From contig CAMJWJ010000005.1 of the NCBI GenBank assembly GCA_946409435.1, positions 1 through 51,747 on the forward strand: a stretch of DNA of 51,747 bases, given 5' to 3'. The notes under the pieces are model-generated. The model worked only from the letters and a program-made list of their open reading frames with translations. It was not told the origin of the DNA and made no database searches. Position numbers and translations under genes: made by a program. This stretch comes from an uncultured Prevotella sp. GTDB taxonomy: Bacteria > Bacteroidota > Bacteroidia > Bacteroidales > Bacteroidaceae. This document shows, piece by piece, positions 37,500 through 46,284 of the stretch (its first letter is position 1; each line of letters begins with the position of its first letter).

Positions 37500-40400
37500 T
37501 CAGTCATCTTTTAGTTCAAATCTTCTGGCTTCCGTTGCGGCTGCAATATTAATGACCTCTTGAATATCCAAAGCATTTATCTTGCCGTCACCGTTGATGT
37601 CATACTTGCTTTCTGCTGATTCGACTACGGCAGCATTGATGATTTCCTGAACATCCAGTGCATTGACGATGCCGTTGCAGTTGACATCACCTTTTTGCAA
37701 TATCATGGCTGCACAATTTTCTGTGACGTCTGCAGGTCCATAAGTATTATTAGTCGAATCATAGCTCCATACACCGCGAGGTGTCGACCCATCATAAGTT
37801 TGGCTTCCTACAATAAGTACGACATCAGGAGTATAGAAATTATTCGAACATATACTTGATCCGATAGACCAACCTATAACACCTGCTCCAAAACTGCTTG
37901 ACCCCGAACCTATAGTACTATTTATGGTGCAACCAGAAACCATATTGTCACATATAATTGTAGACGGATATGTATTACTTCCGAAAATGCCGCCAACGTC
38001 ATACGGACCTGTGACATCACCCTGATTCTGACAATTCTTGACGGAGCTATTTTGTCCTGTTATCAGTCCGACAATACCTCCAATCCAAAAGCCGTCAGAG
38101 ACAACGTTACCATAATTTTCGCAATTCAGTATATTACCTGCATCAAGGTCACCGGCAATACCACCTGTCATTCCATTCTCCGATTCGCAAGTAATTGCAC
38201 CATAGTTCTTGCAATTACTGATAGTACCCATGTTATCTCCGCATATACCTGCGACATGATACTTTGTGCATGAAACAGCGGCGAAATTGACACAATTGTC
38301 AATAGTTCCCTTATTTGATCCGGCAATACCTGCAACATTACTCGTGTAACCATTAATCTTGCAGCTCTCATCAATGGTGACGTTAGCTACTAAGCCATTC
38401 TTACCGATATAGCCAAACAGAGCCTTGTCTGTCGACAAGTTCATGATGCTGACCCCGTTACCGTCAAAATTGCCAGAGAAACCAATGACCACTTCATTAC
38501 CATTTGTATCGTATTCACCTCTTCCTATGGCCGTATAAGTAATGCCGCTGAAATCTATTTCAGCCTTGCCTACCTTAAAGTATGTGCCACTGTACGAATT
38601 TCCGTTATTGACATCTCTTGCCAACACCTTGAAATCTCCTATAGTATTAATGATGTATGGTGAATCGGCTGTCCCATCTCCTCCGCTAAACATTTCTGGG
38701 TCTGAGATCTGCTTGATACACAGGAAATCCTTCCAAACGTCAGCTTTCAAATAGAGATCAACACATCCTTCTGGTACGTATAAATACATGTTTTCAACAT
38801 TCGTAAATGTTGACGAACTGATTATAACTGGCTCAGCCATTCCTACCTTTACCTTCTCCATGTTCGAGCAACCGCTAAAACACCATTCGCCGATAGAGGT
38901 GATGCTTTGCGGAAGACTAATCTCTACGAGATTCGAAATGTTACTAAAAGCTCCTGGGGAAACGGATATAGTACCCTCGTCAATGGTAATAGCACTTCGT
39001 TCGGGCATTTCTCCCTTATATTTATAGGCTATTTTCCCAACATAGACGATGCCGTCTTCTTTGTCATTATACCACTGGGTATAATCAAAAGCCTGACTTC
39101 CAATATAATTGATAGTACTTGGGAAATCAATAGAAGCCAGATTTGTGCAGATAGAGAAAGCTGCCGCTCCTATTGAATGTACATTCTCTGGGATAACTAT
39201 AGACGTAAGACTGGTACATCCGCTAAACGAAGAATCTTCTATCTTGTCAATGGCTGAGGGAATAGTAAAAGATGTCAACGCTGTGCAGTTGGCAAATGCT
39301 GAACTGCCTATATAAGTAACGGTTTGTGGCAATGAGATAGTTGTAATACTGCTACATCCGGAAAATGTTCCCCATCCTATGGATTCGATACTATTGGGGA
39401 TGTCGACAGTTACCAAGTTCGAACAGCCTTCAAACATTGAACTACCTGTCTTTGTGAATCCATCTTTCAAAATAACAGTCCGTAGTTGTGAACAATTCTT
39501 GAAAACTTCGCTATAAATAGTTCTAACGCTACCGGCGATTTCTACGCTTTCCAAACCGGTACACTTCTTGAAAGCCTCATCGTATATTTCTGTTACACCA
39601 TCAGGAATAATTGCGGAAGTCAGTTTGTAGCATTGCTCAAAAGCCTCGGTTCCAATTGCATCTATTGATGAGGGTATTACTACGGAAGTGATATTAGTCC
39701 TTCTAAACGATCTATAACCGATACTTATAACTCTATAGCCATAAACAACAGACGGAATGGTCACATTACCTTCATAACTTGTAGAAATAGCTGCCGAGGA
39801 GCCATTACCAACCATACAAGTTCTTTCCGTGTTGCTTATGACTTTAAATGTCATGTCAATATCTTCTAAAGTCTTTGCTGAAAATGTATCTCCGTCCTGG
39901 AGCTGTGAAGGCATTTCAATGATCTCCATAAACTCCTTCCAGTAGTCGGCAGCCTCGTAGGCTGCCTTGCAGCCTGCGGGAACATAGAGCGTAGCGTTAG
40001 CACGATTGGAGAAAGTGAAAGAAGTGATTGCTATTGGCTCTGTTGCCTCGACAGTTACAGCACTTAGGTTGCTACAACCCCAGAAAGCAGAACTGCCAAT
40101 AAAGATCACACTACTTGGTATGACCACCGATTCTAAACTCTCCAATTCATAAAAAGCATAAATGCCTACAGTGGTGATATCGTCTGGAATCACCAAATGC
40201 CTGATGGCAGAGATGTTACCATCTGAAGTCTGCAGTAATAAGCTCTTAGCAAAAGATAACGGATTAGAACGAGTATAAGAAAATGAGGATTTGCACCAGG
40301 CACTGACGTCAGTGATGACTACTTGCTTCAATGCGTTACAATCTCGAAATGCATCTTCTCCGCTGAAATAGCATTTCGTTCCATCAAAAGTAATAGAAGT

Positions 40401-40892
40401 CAATCCTATACAATCTCGAAATACGTTTTTGCCAAATACCACAGAGTTCCGCCCTATCTTGACACTTTCCAATGAAGTACAATTGCGGACTGCACTGTTC
40501 CCGATGGAGGTCACATTGTCAGGAAATACCAAGTTTTTGAAACCAGAGTTATATAATGCATATCTATCAATGGTCGTCAGACTCGAAGGGAATTCTATAG
40601 TAGCCAGGTTAGTACAGCCAGATAATGCATATTGGTCGATAGCAGTCACACCAGTAAAGTACTTGAACTCGCTGAAGCTTGAAATCTCTGTATTGTTTTG
40701 GAATACGGTCCCTATACTTGTAACGGCTGCCGCTTCCTCTTCGCTGAGTTCACCATCACTGTTGCTGTCCCAGTTTGCTACACATATTGCTTTCACGTTG
40801 TCGTCTGCAAAGGTGACATTCTGTGCAAAAACATTTGTTGTAATCATGCTGATGATTACTGCATACAGGAACGTTAATCTTACTTGTTTCAT
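37500..40892 (-). CDS. BspA-type leucine-rich repeat protein with GLUG-like repeats and C-terminal dockerin-like domain
   Basis: Many LTSITIPxxVTSIGxxAFxxCxxL repeats; GIVG/GIAG GLUG-like block; GDVNCNGIVNALDVQEIINAA...YDINGDGKINALDIQEVI. Confidence 0.92.
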   Translation of the reverse strand: MKQVRLTFLYAVIISMITTNVFAQNVTFADDNVKAICVANWDSNSDGELSEEEAAAVTSIGTVFQNNTEISSFSEFKYFTGVTAIDQYALSGCTNLATIEFPSSLTTIDRYALYNSGFKNLVFPDNVTSIGNSAVRNCTSLESVKIGRNSVVFGKNVFRDCIGLTSITFDGTKCYFSGEDAFRDCNALKQVVITDVSAWCKSSFSYTRSNPLSFAKSLLLQTSDGNISAIRHLVIPDDITTVGIYAFYELESLESVVIPSSVIFIGSSAFWGCSNLSAVTVEATEPIAITSFTFSNRANATLYVPAGCKAAYEAADYWKEFMEIIEMPSQLQDGDTFSAKTLEDIDMTFKVISNTERTCMVGNGSSAAISTSYEGNVTIPSVVYGYRVISIGYRSFRRTNITSVVIPSSIDAIGTEAFEQCYKLTSAIIPDGVTEIYDEAFKKCTGLESVEIAGSVRTIYSEVFKNCSQLRTVILKDGFTKTGSSMFEGCSNLVTVDIPNSIESIGWGTFSGCSSITTISLPQTVTYIGSSAFANCTALTSFTIPSAIDKIEDSSFSGCTSLTSIVIPENVHSIGAAAFSICTNLASIDFPSTINYIGSQAFDYTQWYNDKEDGIVYVGKIAYKYKGEMPERSAITIDEGTISVSPGAFSNISNLVEISLPQSITSIGEWCFSGCSNMEKVKVGMAEPVIISSSTFTNVENMYLYVPEGCVDLYLKADVWKDFLCIKQISDPEMFSGGDGTADSPYIINTIGDFKVLARDVNNGNSYSGTYFKVGKAEIDFSGITYTAIGRGEYDTNGNEVVIGFSGNFDGNGVSIMNLSTDKALFGYIGKNGLVANVTIDESCKINGYTSNVAGIAGSNKGTIDNCVNFAAVSCTKYHVAGICGDNMGTISNCKNYGAITCESENGMTGGIAGDLDAGNILNCENYGNVVSDGFWIGGIVGLITGQNSSVKNCQNQGDVTGPYDVGGIFGSNTYPSTIICDNMVSGCTINSTIGSGSSSFGAGVIGWSIGSSICSNNFYTPDVVLIVGSQTYDGSTPRGVWSYDSTNNTYGPADVTENCAAMILQKGDVNCNGIVNALDVQEIINAAVVESAESKYDINGDGKINALDIQEVINIAAATEARRFELKDD

Positions 40893-40978
40893 ATCAATTG
40901 TTTTTTATATCTCTAAATTCTATGTCAGAGTTTCCACTTTCCTTGGTGTATTATAGGACAAAAACATCAATGACATGG

Positions 40979-40986
40979 CAAAGGTA
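40979..40986 (-). promoter_or_regulatory. Putative -7 element (TAccTTTG on minus strand) for LRR gene
   Basis: CAAAGGTA on + strand; -33 box not clear. Confidence 0.5.
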
Positions 40987-41063
40987 AGCATTAAATCTGA
41001 AACAATCACTCTTTTCGGAAGTTTTTTTTGTATTTGCGTGGTTGAAATGTCTTCAGTAAATTT

Positions 41064-41102
41064 TGTTTCTGTCACAGAAACACTCTGTTTCTGTGGCAGA
41101 AA
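41064..41102. promoter_or_regulatory. Two palindromes with centres 22 bp apart
   Basis: tgtttctgtcacagaaaca (9-bp perfect arms) and tttctgtggcagaaa (6/7). Confidence 0.6.
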
Positions 41103-41219
41103 TTCCAGTAAGTTCGCATCGTACTGAAAGACATTGTCACCCTCTGCCGTTTCAGATTGACATGAAACCGTAATGAAAAGCACTACTACGCGCGTATAGT
41201 TGTCTTTTGCACTTTTTGA

Positions 41220-41320
41220 CCCTCACCCGACGCACCCGCAGCACCTAAACTTTATCTGATGTAACATGCCGGATGTTACGCCACGCAAAGTATAGGTGCT
41301 GCGGGTGCGTCGGGTGAGGG
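41220..41320. repeat. 27-bp perfect GC-rich inverted repeat with nested hairpin
   Basis: ccctcacccgacgcacccgcagcacct (41220-41246) / aggtgctgcgggtgcgtcgggtgaggg (41294-41320); inner gtaacat-gccgg-atgttac (41261-41279). Confidence 0.95.
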
Positions 41321-41437
41321 CTGTTTTCCCCTTTCGCTATTATAATACGCGCGCGTACAGACATCGCCTTTGTCGGGCTAAACCTTTGAATATCTCTTTG
41401 AATATCCGGTGCGATACAAACAAAAAGCCGTTTTCCT

Positions 41438-41468
41438 TTTGTATTTCTCTCACTTTTTCGTATCTTTG
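41438..41468 (+). promoter_or_regulatory. Bacteroidetes-type promoter of metH
   Basis: TTTG (41438-41441), 19-nt spacer, TAtcTTTG (41461-41468). Confidence 0.75.
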
Positions 41469-41507
41469 CACGCAAAAACCAATAGACACATTGAAGGCTA
41501 AACGACC

Positions 41508-44500
41508 ATGAATATAGACGAACTGTTAAGTCAGCGGATTCTAATACTCGACGGTGCCATGGGTACAAAGATACAGTCGCTCGGACTGTCAACCGATGCT
41601 TACCACCGCGGACGCTTTACACAGTGGCCGGTATCGCTGACGGGCAACAACGACGTGCTGTGCCTGACGGCTCCCGATGTCATTGCCGACATCCACCGGC
41701 TGTATATCGAGGCAGGTGCCGACATCATCACCACCAACACCTTCTCGGCTAATCGTATCAGTCAGCATGAGTACGGCTGTGAACAGTTGGCCCGTGAGAT
41801 GGCCCGAGAGGGCGCGCGCATTGCCCGAAAGGTTGCCGACAGCTATTCTCTCGCCTCTAAAAAGATTTGGGTTGCTGGCTCCATGGGACCGACGTCGAAG
41901 TCGCTGTCGTTGGCCTCCGACATGAACGACCCTGCCTCGCGCAGCATCGGCTTCGACGAGATGGCGACAGCATACGGCGAACAGGCTGAGGCGCTAATGG
42001 ACGGTGGTGCCGACATGTTGCTGCTGGAGACCTGCTTCGATGCCCTCAATGCCAAGGCCGCGCTCTATGCTATTCAGCAACTGAACGAGCGGCTACACAC
42101 GGAGATACCTGTCATGGTGTCGGCCACCATCAACGACCGTAGCGGCCGCACGCTGACGGGTCAGACCCTGGAAGCCTTCTTTGTCAGCATCGCCCACTAT
42201 CCGCGGCTGCTCAGCTTCGGACTGAACTGCTCGTTTGGTGTCACCGAGCTGCGGCCCTTCGTGGAACAGCTGTCTGAGCGCATTCCTGTCAACCTGTCGC
42301 TGTACCCTAATGCCGGACTGCCTAACGAGATGGGCGAGTACGAAGAACTGCCGGAGTTTACCGCCAGCCACCTGCGCCAGATGGGCGAGGCCGGTTTGCT
42401 GAACATAGCCGGAGGCTGTTGTGGCACTGACGAGCATCACATCCGTGCCATCAGCACCGCCCTCCGTGGACTGCCGCCCCGTCGGTTGCCTGCAGTTGAC
42501 CGCCGCCTTTGGCTGAGCGGACTGGAGCCGTTGCTCGTCGACCGTGAAACCCAGAACTTCACCAATATCGGCGAGCGTACCAACGTGGCCGGCTCACGCA
42601 AGTTTGCCCGCCTCATTGTCTCCAAGCAGTACGACGAGGCCCTCGCCGTGGCCCGTCACCAGATAGAGGGTGGGGCGGCCATTATCGATATCAATATGGA
42701 TGATGCCATGCTCGACAGTCGCCAGGAGATGCAGACTTTCTGCCGCTGCGTCAGCAACGACCCTGCCGTCTGCCGCTCCGTGCTGATGGTTGACTCCAGC
42801 GACTGGTCCACCGTGCTGGCTGGTCTGAAGAACGCACAGGGTAAGTGCATCGTCAACTCCATCAGTCTGAAAAACGGAGCCGACGACTTCCTCCTCAAGG
42901 CCCGCGAGCTGCGCCGACTGGGTGCTGCCGTTGTCGTGATGGCCTTCGACGAGGAAGGTCAGGCGACGACTTACGAGCGCAAGACGGCCATTGCCAAGCG
43001 TGCTTACGACCTGCTGACCGGCATCGGTTTCCCACCGCAGGATATCATCTTCGATGTCAACATCCTCTCTGTCGGTACAGGTCTCAGAGAGCATCAAGCC
43101 TACGCCGTCGACTTCATCCGTGCCGTTGCATGGATCAAGCAGCACCTGCCGTTGGCTAAGACCAGTGGCGGCGTCAGTAACCTGTCGTTTAGCTTCCGTG
43201 GTAATAATAAGGTACGCGAGGCCATGCACTCCGTGTTCCTCTATCATGCCATCCGAGCCGGTCTCGACATGGCCATCGTCAACCCTACCATGCTACAGGT
43301 CTACGACGACATTGACCCGCAGTTGCTGAAGGCCGTTGAGGACGTTGTGCTCAACAGCGACGACGAGGCCACCGAGCGACTTATCTCACTGGCCGCCGAA
43401 TACAATAACTCCCAAAGCACTCAGACAGCCACCCTAACACCCACCCCCTGTTCCTCCCGAGGGGAGGAGGTGAGTGATCGCCTTGCTGCCGCCCTGATCA
43501 AGGGTGTCAGCGACCACCTGGCAGTTGACATACCAGAAGCCCTGCAGAAGTACGGGCGCCCCATCGACGTCATCGAGGGACCGCTCATGCAGGCCATGGA
43601 GCACATCGGCCAGCTGTTTGGCGAAGGTAAGATGTTCCTGCCCCAGGTAGTCAAGTCGGCGAAGGTCATGAAGGATGCCGTGGCCCTGTTGCAGCCCTAC
43701 ATTGATGCCGAGGGTACTGCGGCCACCGACCGTCCCTGCGTGGTGATGGCGACGGCCAACGGCGACGTTCACGACATCGGCAAGAATATTGTCAGCATCG
43801 TGCTGGGCTGTAACGGCTTCGATGTCGTCGACCTCGGCGTGATGGTGCCCTGCGAGACCATCCTGCAGGAGACCCTCAGCAGGCACCCCAGTCTGGTGGG
43901 CATCAGCGGACTTATCACGCCGTCGCTGAAGGAGATGGAGCAGCTATGCCGTCTCTTCCAGCAGCATGCCTTGCAAGTACCCATCGTGGTGGGTGGAGCC
44001 ACCACGTCGGCCGTGCATACCGCTGTCAAGCTGGCTCCGCTCTACGACGGCTGTGTAGTCTATGGCGGCGATGCCTCGCAGACGTCGCTGCTGGCCAAGC
44101 GCCTGCAGATGGATGCTGCGGCCACTATCGCCCAGATCAAGGACGAACAGGCCCGACTGCGTAGTGCCTACGAGGGACATCATGCTGAAATAGTCAGTTA
44201 TGAGGAGGCGAATAAGAAACGGCTGTTGCAGCGGCCCCACGCCCAACACCCAATTTATACGGAGGGGAGTGGTTACACTCAAGGGGCGAGTATGTCGCAA
44301 CATGAGAAATCAGACGGTGTAGCTCTGTCGAGGTATGGGCAGCTGTATGGAGCGCCTAAACTATATACTCCTCTCCCCACAAAGGGTGGGACGGGGGATG
44401 GTCTTCTTTCCCACATCGACTGGCGTATGTTCTTGCTGTTCTGGGGTTTCAAGGGAGAGACGCTACAGCAGCTGCTGGTTAATCCCGAGGCAGAGCGCAC

Positions 44501-45191
44501 GCTGGCCGAAGGTAAGCAGTATCTGCAAGACGCTATTGCACGTGGCACCATCCAGGTGCAGGCCCTCTGTCACTATGAGCCGGCTACGAGTCGTGGCAAC
44601 GACATCGTGCTCAGCGACGGCACCGTGTTGCCCATGCTGCGGAGTCAGAGTGCAGCAGGTCATTTCCTTTGTCTTTCCGACTACTACGACGAGCAGCAGC
44701 CGTCGCCCATAGGCCTGTTTACCGTTGTGGCACGTCCCATTGTACAGCCTGCCGACGAAGCCGAACGGCTGATGTGTCATGCCATCTGTGCCCGACTCGC
44801 TGAGGCTGCGGCAGTATGGTTGCAAAGCCTGCCCTCATCCCCTCAAAAAGAGACAGGAGACTGTTGCCAGCCTTGTTGTGCCAACGATGGTGAGCGGGTA
44901 GGACCGTGTCTCCGTGTGGCCTTTGGCTATGCCACCTGCCCAGACCACTCGCTGAAGCGCATTGTCTTCGACCGTCTTGATGCCGAGCGGCAGTTAGGCA
45001 TCACGCTCACCGACCACTATTCCATTCAGCCTTCTACGTCGGTCTGTGGTCTCTTCATCTGCCATCCCGAGGCGCGCTACTTCCCAGTCGGACGCATCGA
45101 CCAGGCTCAGTTTGCCGACTACTGCCGCCGTCGTGGCATTACGCAGGATGAGGGGGAGAAGCTGTTACAGTTCATAGTTCATAATTCATAG
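41508..45191 (+). CDS. metH: Methionine synthase, cobalamin-dependent
   Basis: LDGAMGTKIQ, GGCCGT, NIGERTNVAGSRKF, VHDIGKNIVSIVLGCNGFDVVDLG cobalamin-binding motif, FGYATCPDHS. Confidence 0.96.
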   Translation: MNIDELLSQRILILDGAMGTKIQSLGLSTDAYHRGRFTQWPVSLTGNNDVLCLTAPDVIADIHRLYIEAGADIITTNTFSANRISQHEYGCEQLAREMAREGARIARKVADSYSLASKKIWVAGSMGPTSKSLSLASDMNDPASRSIGFDEMATAYGEQAEALMDGGADMLLLETCFDALNAKAALYAIQQLNERLHTEIPVMVSATINDRSGRTLTGQTLEAFFVSIAHYPRLLSFGLNCSFGVTELRPFVEQLSERIPVNLSLYPNAGLPNEMGEYEELPEFTASHLRQMGEAGLLNIAGGCCGTDEHHIRAISTALRGLPPRRLPAVDRRLWLSGLEPLLVDRETQNFTNIGERTNVAGSRKFARLIVSKQYDEALAVARHQIEGGAAIIDINMDDAMLDSRQEMQTFCRCVSNDPAVCRSVLMVDSSDWSTVLAGLKNAQGKCIVNSISLKNGADDFLLKARELRRLGAAVVVMAFDEEGQATTYERKTAIAKRAYDLLTGIGFPPQDIIFDVNILSVGTGLREHQAYAVDFIRAVAWIKQHLPLAKTSGGVSNLSFSFRGNNKVREAMHSVFLYHAIRAGLDMAIVNPTMLQVYDDIDPQLLKAVEDVVLNSDDEATERLISLAAEYNNSQSTQTATLTPTPCSSRGEEVSDRLAAALIKGVSDHLAVDIPEALQKYGRPIDVIEGPLMQAMEHIGQLFGEGKMFLPQVVKSAKVMKDAVALLQPYIDAEGTAATDRPCVVMATANGDVHDIGKNIVSIVLGCNGFDVVDLGVMVPCETILQETLSRHPSLVGISGLITPSLKEMEQLCRLFQQHALQVPIVVGGATTSAVHTAVKLAPLYDGCVVYGGDASQTSLLAKRLQMDAAATIAQIKDEQARLRSAYEGHHAEIVSYEEANKKRLLQRPHAQHPIYTEGSGYTQGASMSQHEKSDGVALSRYGQLYGAPKLYTPLPTKGGTGDGLLSHIDWRMFLLFWGFKGETLQQLLVNPEAERTLAEGKQYLQDAIARGTIQVQALCHYEPATSRGNDIVLSDGTVLPMLRSQSAAGHFLCLSDYYDEQQPSPIGLFTVVARPIVQPADEAERLMCHAICARLAEAAAVWLQSLPSSPQKETGDCCQPCCANDGERVGPCLRVAFGYATCPDHSLKRIVFDRLDAERQLGITLTDHYSIQPSTSVCGLFICHPEARYFPVGRIDQAQFADYCRRRGITQDEGEKLLQFIVHNS

Positions 45192-45266
45192 TTCATAATT
45201 CATAGTTCACAGTTCATAGTTCACAGTTCATAGTTCATAATTCATAGTTCAAAGTTCATAGTTCAT
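45169..45266. repeat. 7-bp tandem array, consensus AGTTCAT, 14 units, metH 3' end/metF spacer
   Basis: Direct reading; reverse complement of the array at 14954-15016; metH stop codon lies within it. Confidence 0.97.
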
Positions 45267-45281
45267 AATACATATATTATC

Positions 45282-46238
45282 ATGAAAGTCATCGACATCC
45301 TGAACAATAGCCAGCGACCATTTGCCAGTTTCGAGTTGGTGCCACCCCTGAAGGGCAGCGACGTCACACGGCTGTACGACAGCATCGACCCGCTGATGGA
45401 GTTTGTACCGCCCTTCATCAATGTTACGTGCCACCGCGACGAGGTGGAGTACGTGCTGAATGCCGACGGTACCTACACCAAGATGACGCTTGCCAAGCGA
45501 CCGGGCACCGTAGCCATCGTGGCAGCCATCATGCGCCGCTATCCCACGCTGGAGATCGTGCCGCACGTCATCTGTGGCGGTGCCTCGCGCTCCAAGGTAG
45601 AGAGTGAGCTGCTCGACCTGCACTTTCTCGGTGTGCAGAACGTGGTAGCCCTGCGTGGCGATGCCATTCCCGGCCAGCGTTTCTTCATCGCCGAGCCCGA
45701 CGGCTTCAGCCACAGCTCCGAGCTGGTGGCCATGATCAGCAGTCTTAACCGCGGCCAGTATCTTGACCCCACAGTGAAGAACGGCTTGTCCACCGACTTC
45801 TGCGTCGGTGTGGCTGCCTACCCTGAGAAGCACTACGAGGCAGCCAATCTCGACACTGACATACAGTATCTCAAGCAGAAGGTGGAGGCCGGAGCCGACT
45901 ACATCGTCACCCAGATGTTCTTCGACAACAGCCAGTACTTCCGTTTCGTCGACCGGCTGCGCGAGGCTGGCATCAAGGTACCTGTCATCCCTGGCTTGAA
46001 GCCCATCTCCAGTCAGCGACAGATTGACCTGCTGCCCCGCTCCTTCCACATCGACATTCCGCAGCCGCTGGTCAGCGAGCTCCGTAAGGCGAAGAGTGCT
46101 GATGCTGCCTACCAGATCGGTATCGAGTGGGCCATCCAGCAGAGCCGTGAACTGCTGGCTCACGGTGCTCCTGCCGTTCACTACTATACGATGGCCAAGA
46201 CCGACAACGTACGTCAGATTGTCAAGGCTGTCTTCTGA
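45282..46238 (+). CDS. metF: Methylenetetrahydrofolate reductase
   Basis: FASFELVPP, VPHVICGG, GVQNVVALRGDAIPG, QMFFDNSQYFRFVDRLREAGI. Confidence 0.94.
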   Translation: MKVIDILNNSQRPFASFELVPPLKGSDVTRLYDSIDPLMEFVPPFINVTCHRDEVEYVLNADGTYTKMTLAKRPGTVAIVAAIMRRYPTLEIVPHVICGGASRSKVESELLDLHFLGVQNVVALRGDAIPGQRFFIAEPDGFSHSSELVAMISSLNRGQYLDPTVKNGLSTDFCVGVAAYPEKHYEAANLDTDIQYLKQKVEAGADYIVTQMFFDNSQYFRFVDRLREAGIKVPVIPGLKPISSQRQIDLLPRSFHIDIPQPLVSELRKAKSADAAYQIGIEWAIQQSRELLAHGAPAVHYYTMAKTDNVRQIVKAVF

Positions 46239-46284
46239 CCTATCGAACACACATTATTATCTAACTTACCAATTATCAATATTT

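Noticed and set aside
40920-41183. 87-aa minus-strand ORF upstream of the LRR gene
   Set aside because: Contains the putative LRR -7 element and the paired palindromes; no recognisable domain, so more likely regulatory DNA.
41220-41320. Simple rho-independent terminator
   Set aside because: Stem is too long, no adjacent U-tract, and a nested hairpin is present; kept as a repeat element instead.
45249-46250. 333-aa minus-strand ORF over metF
   Set aside because: Antisense shadow; metF motifs are unambiguous on + strand.
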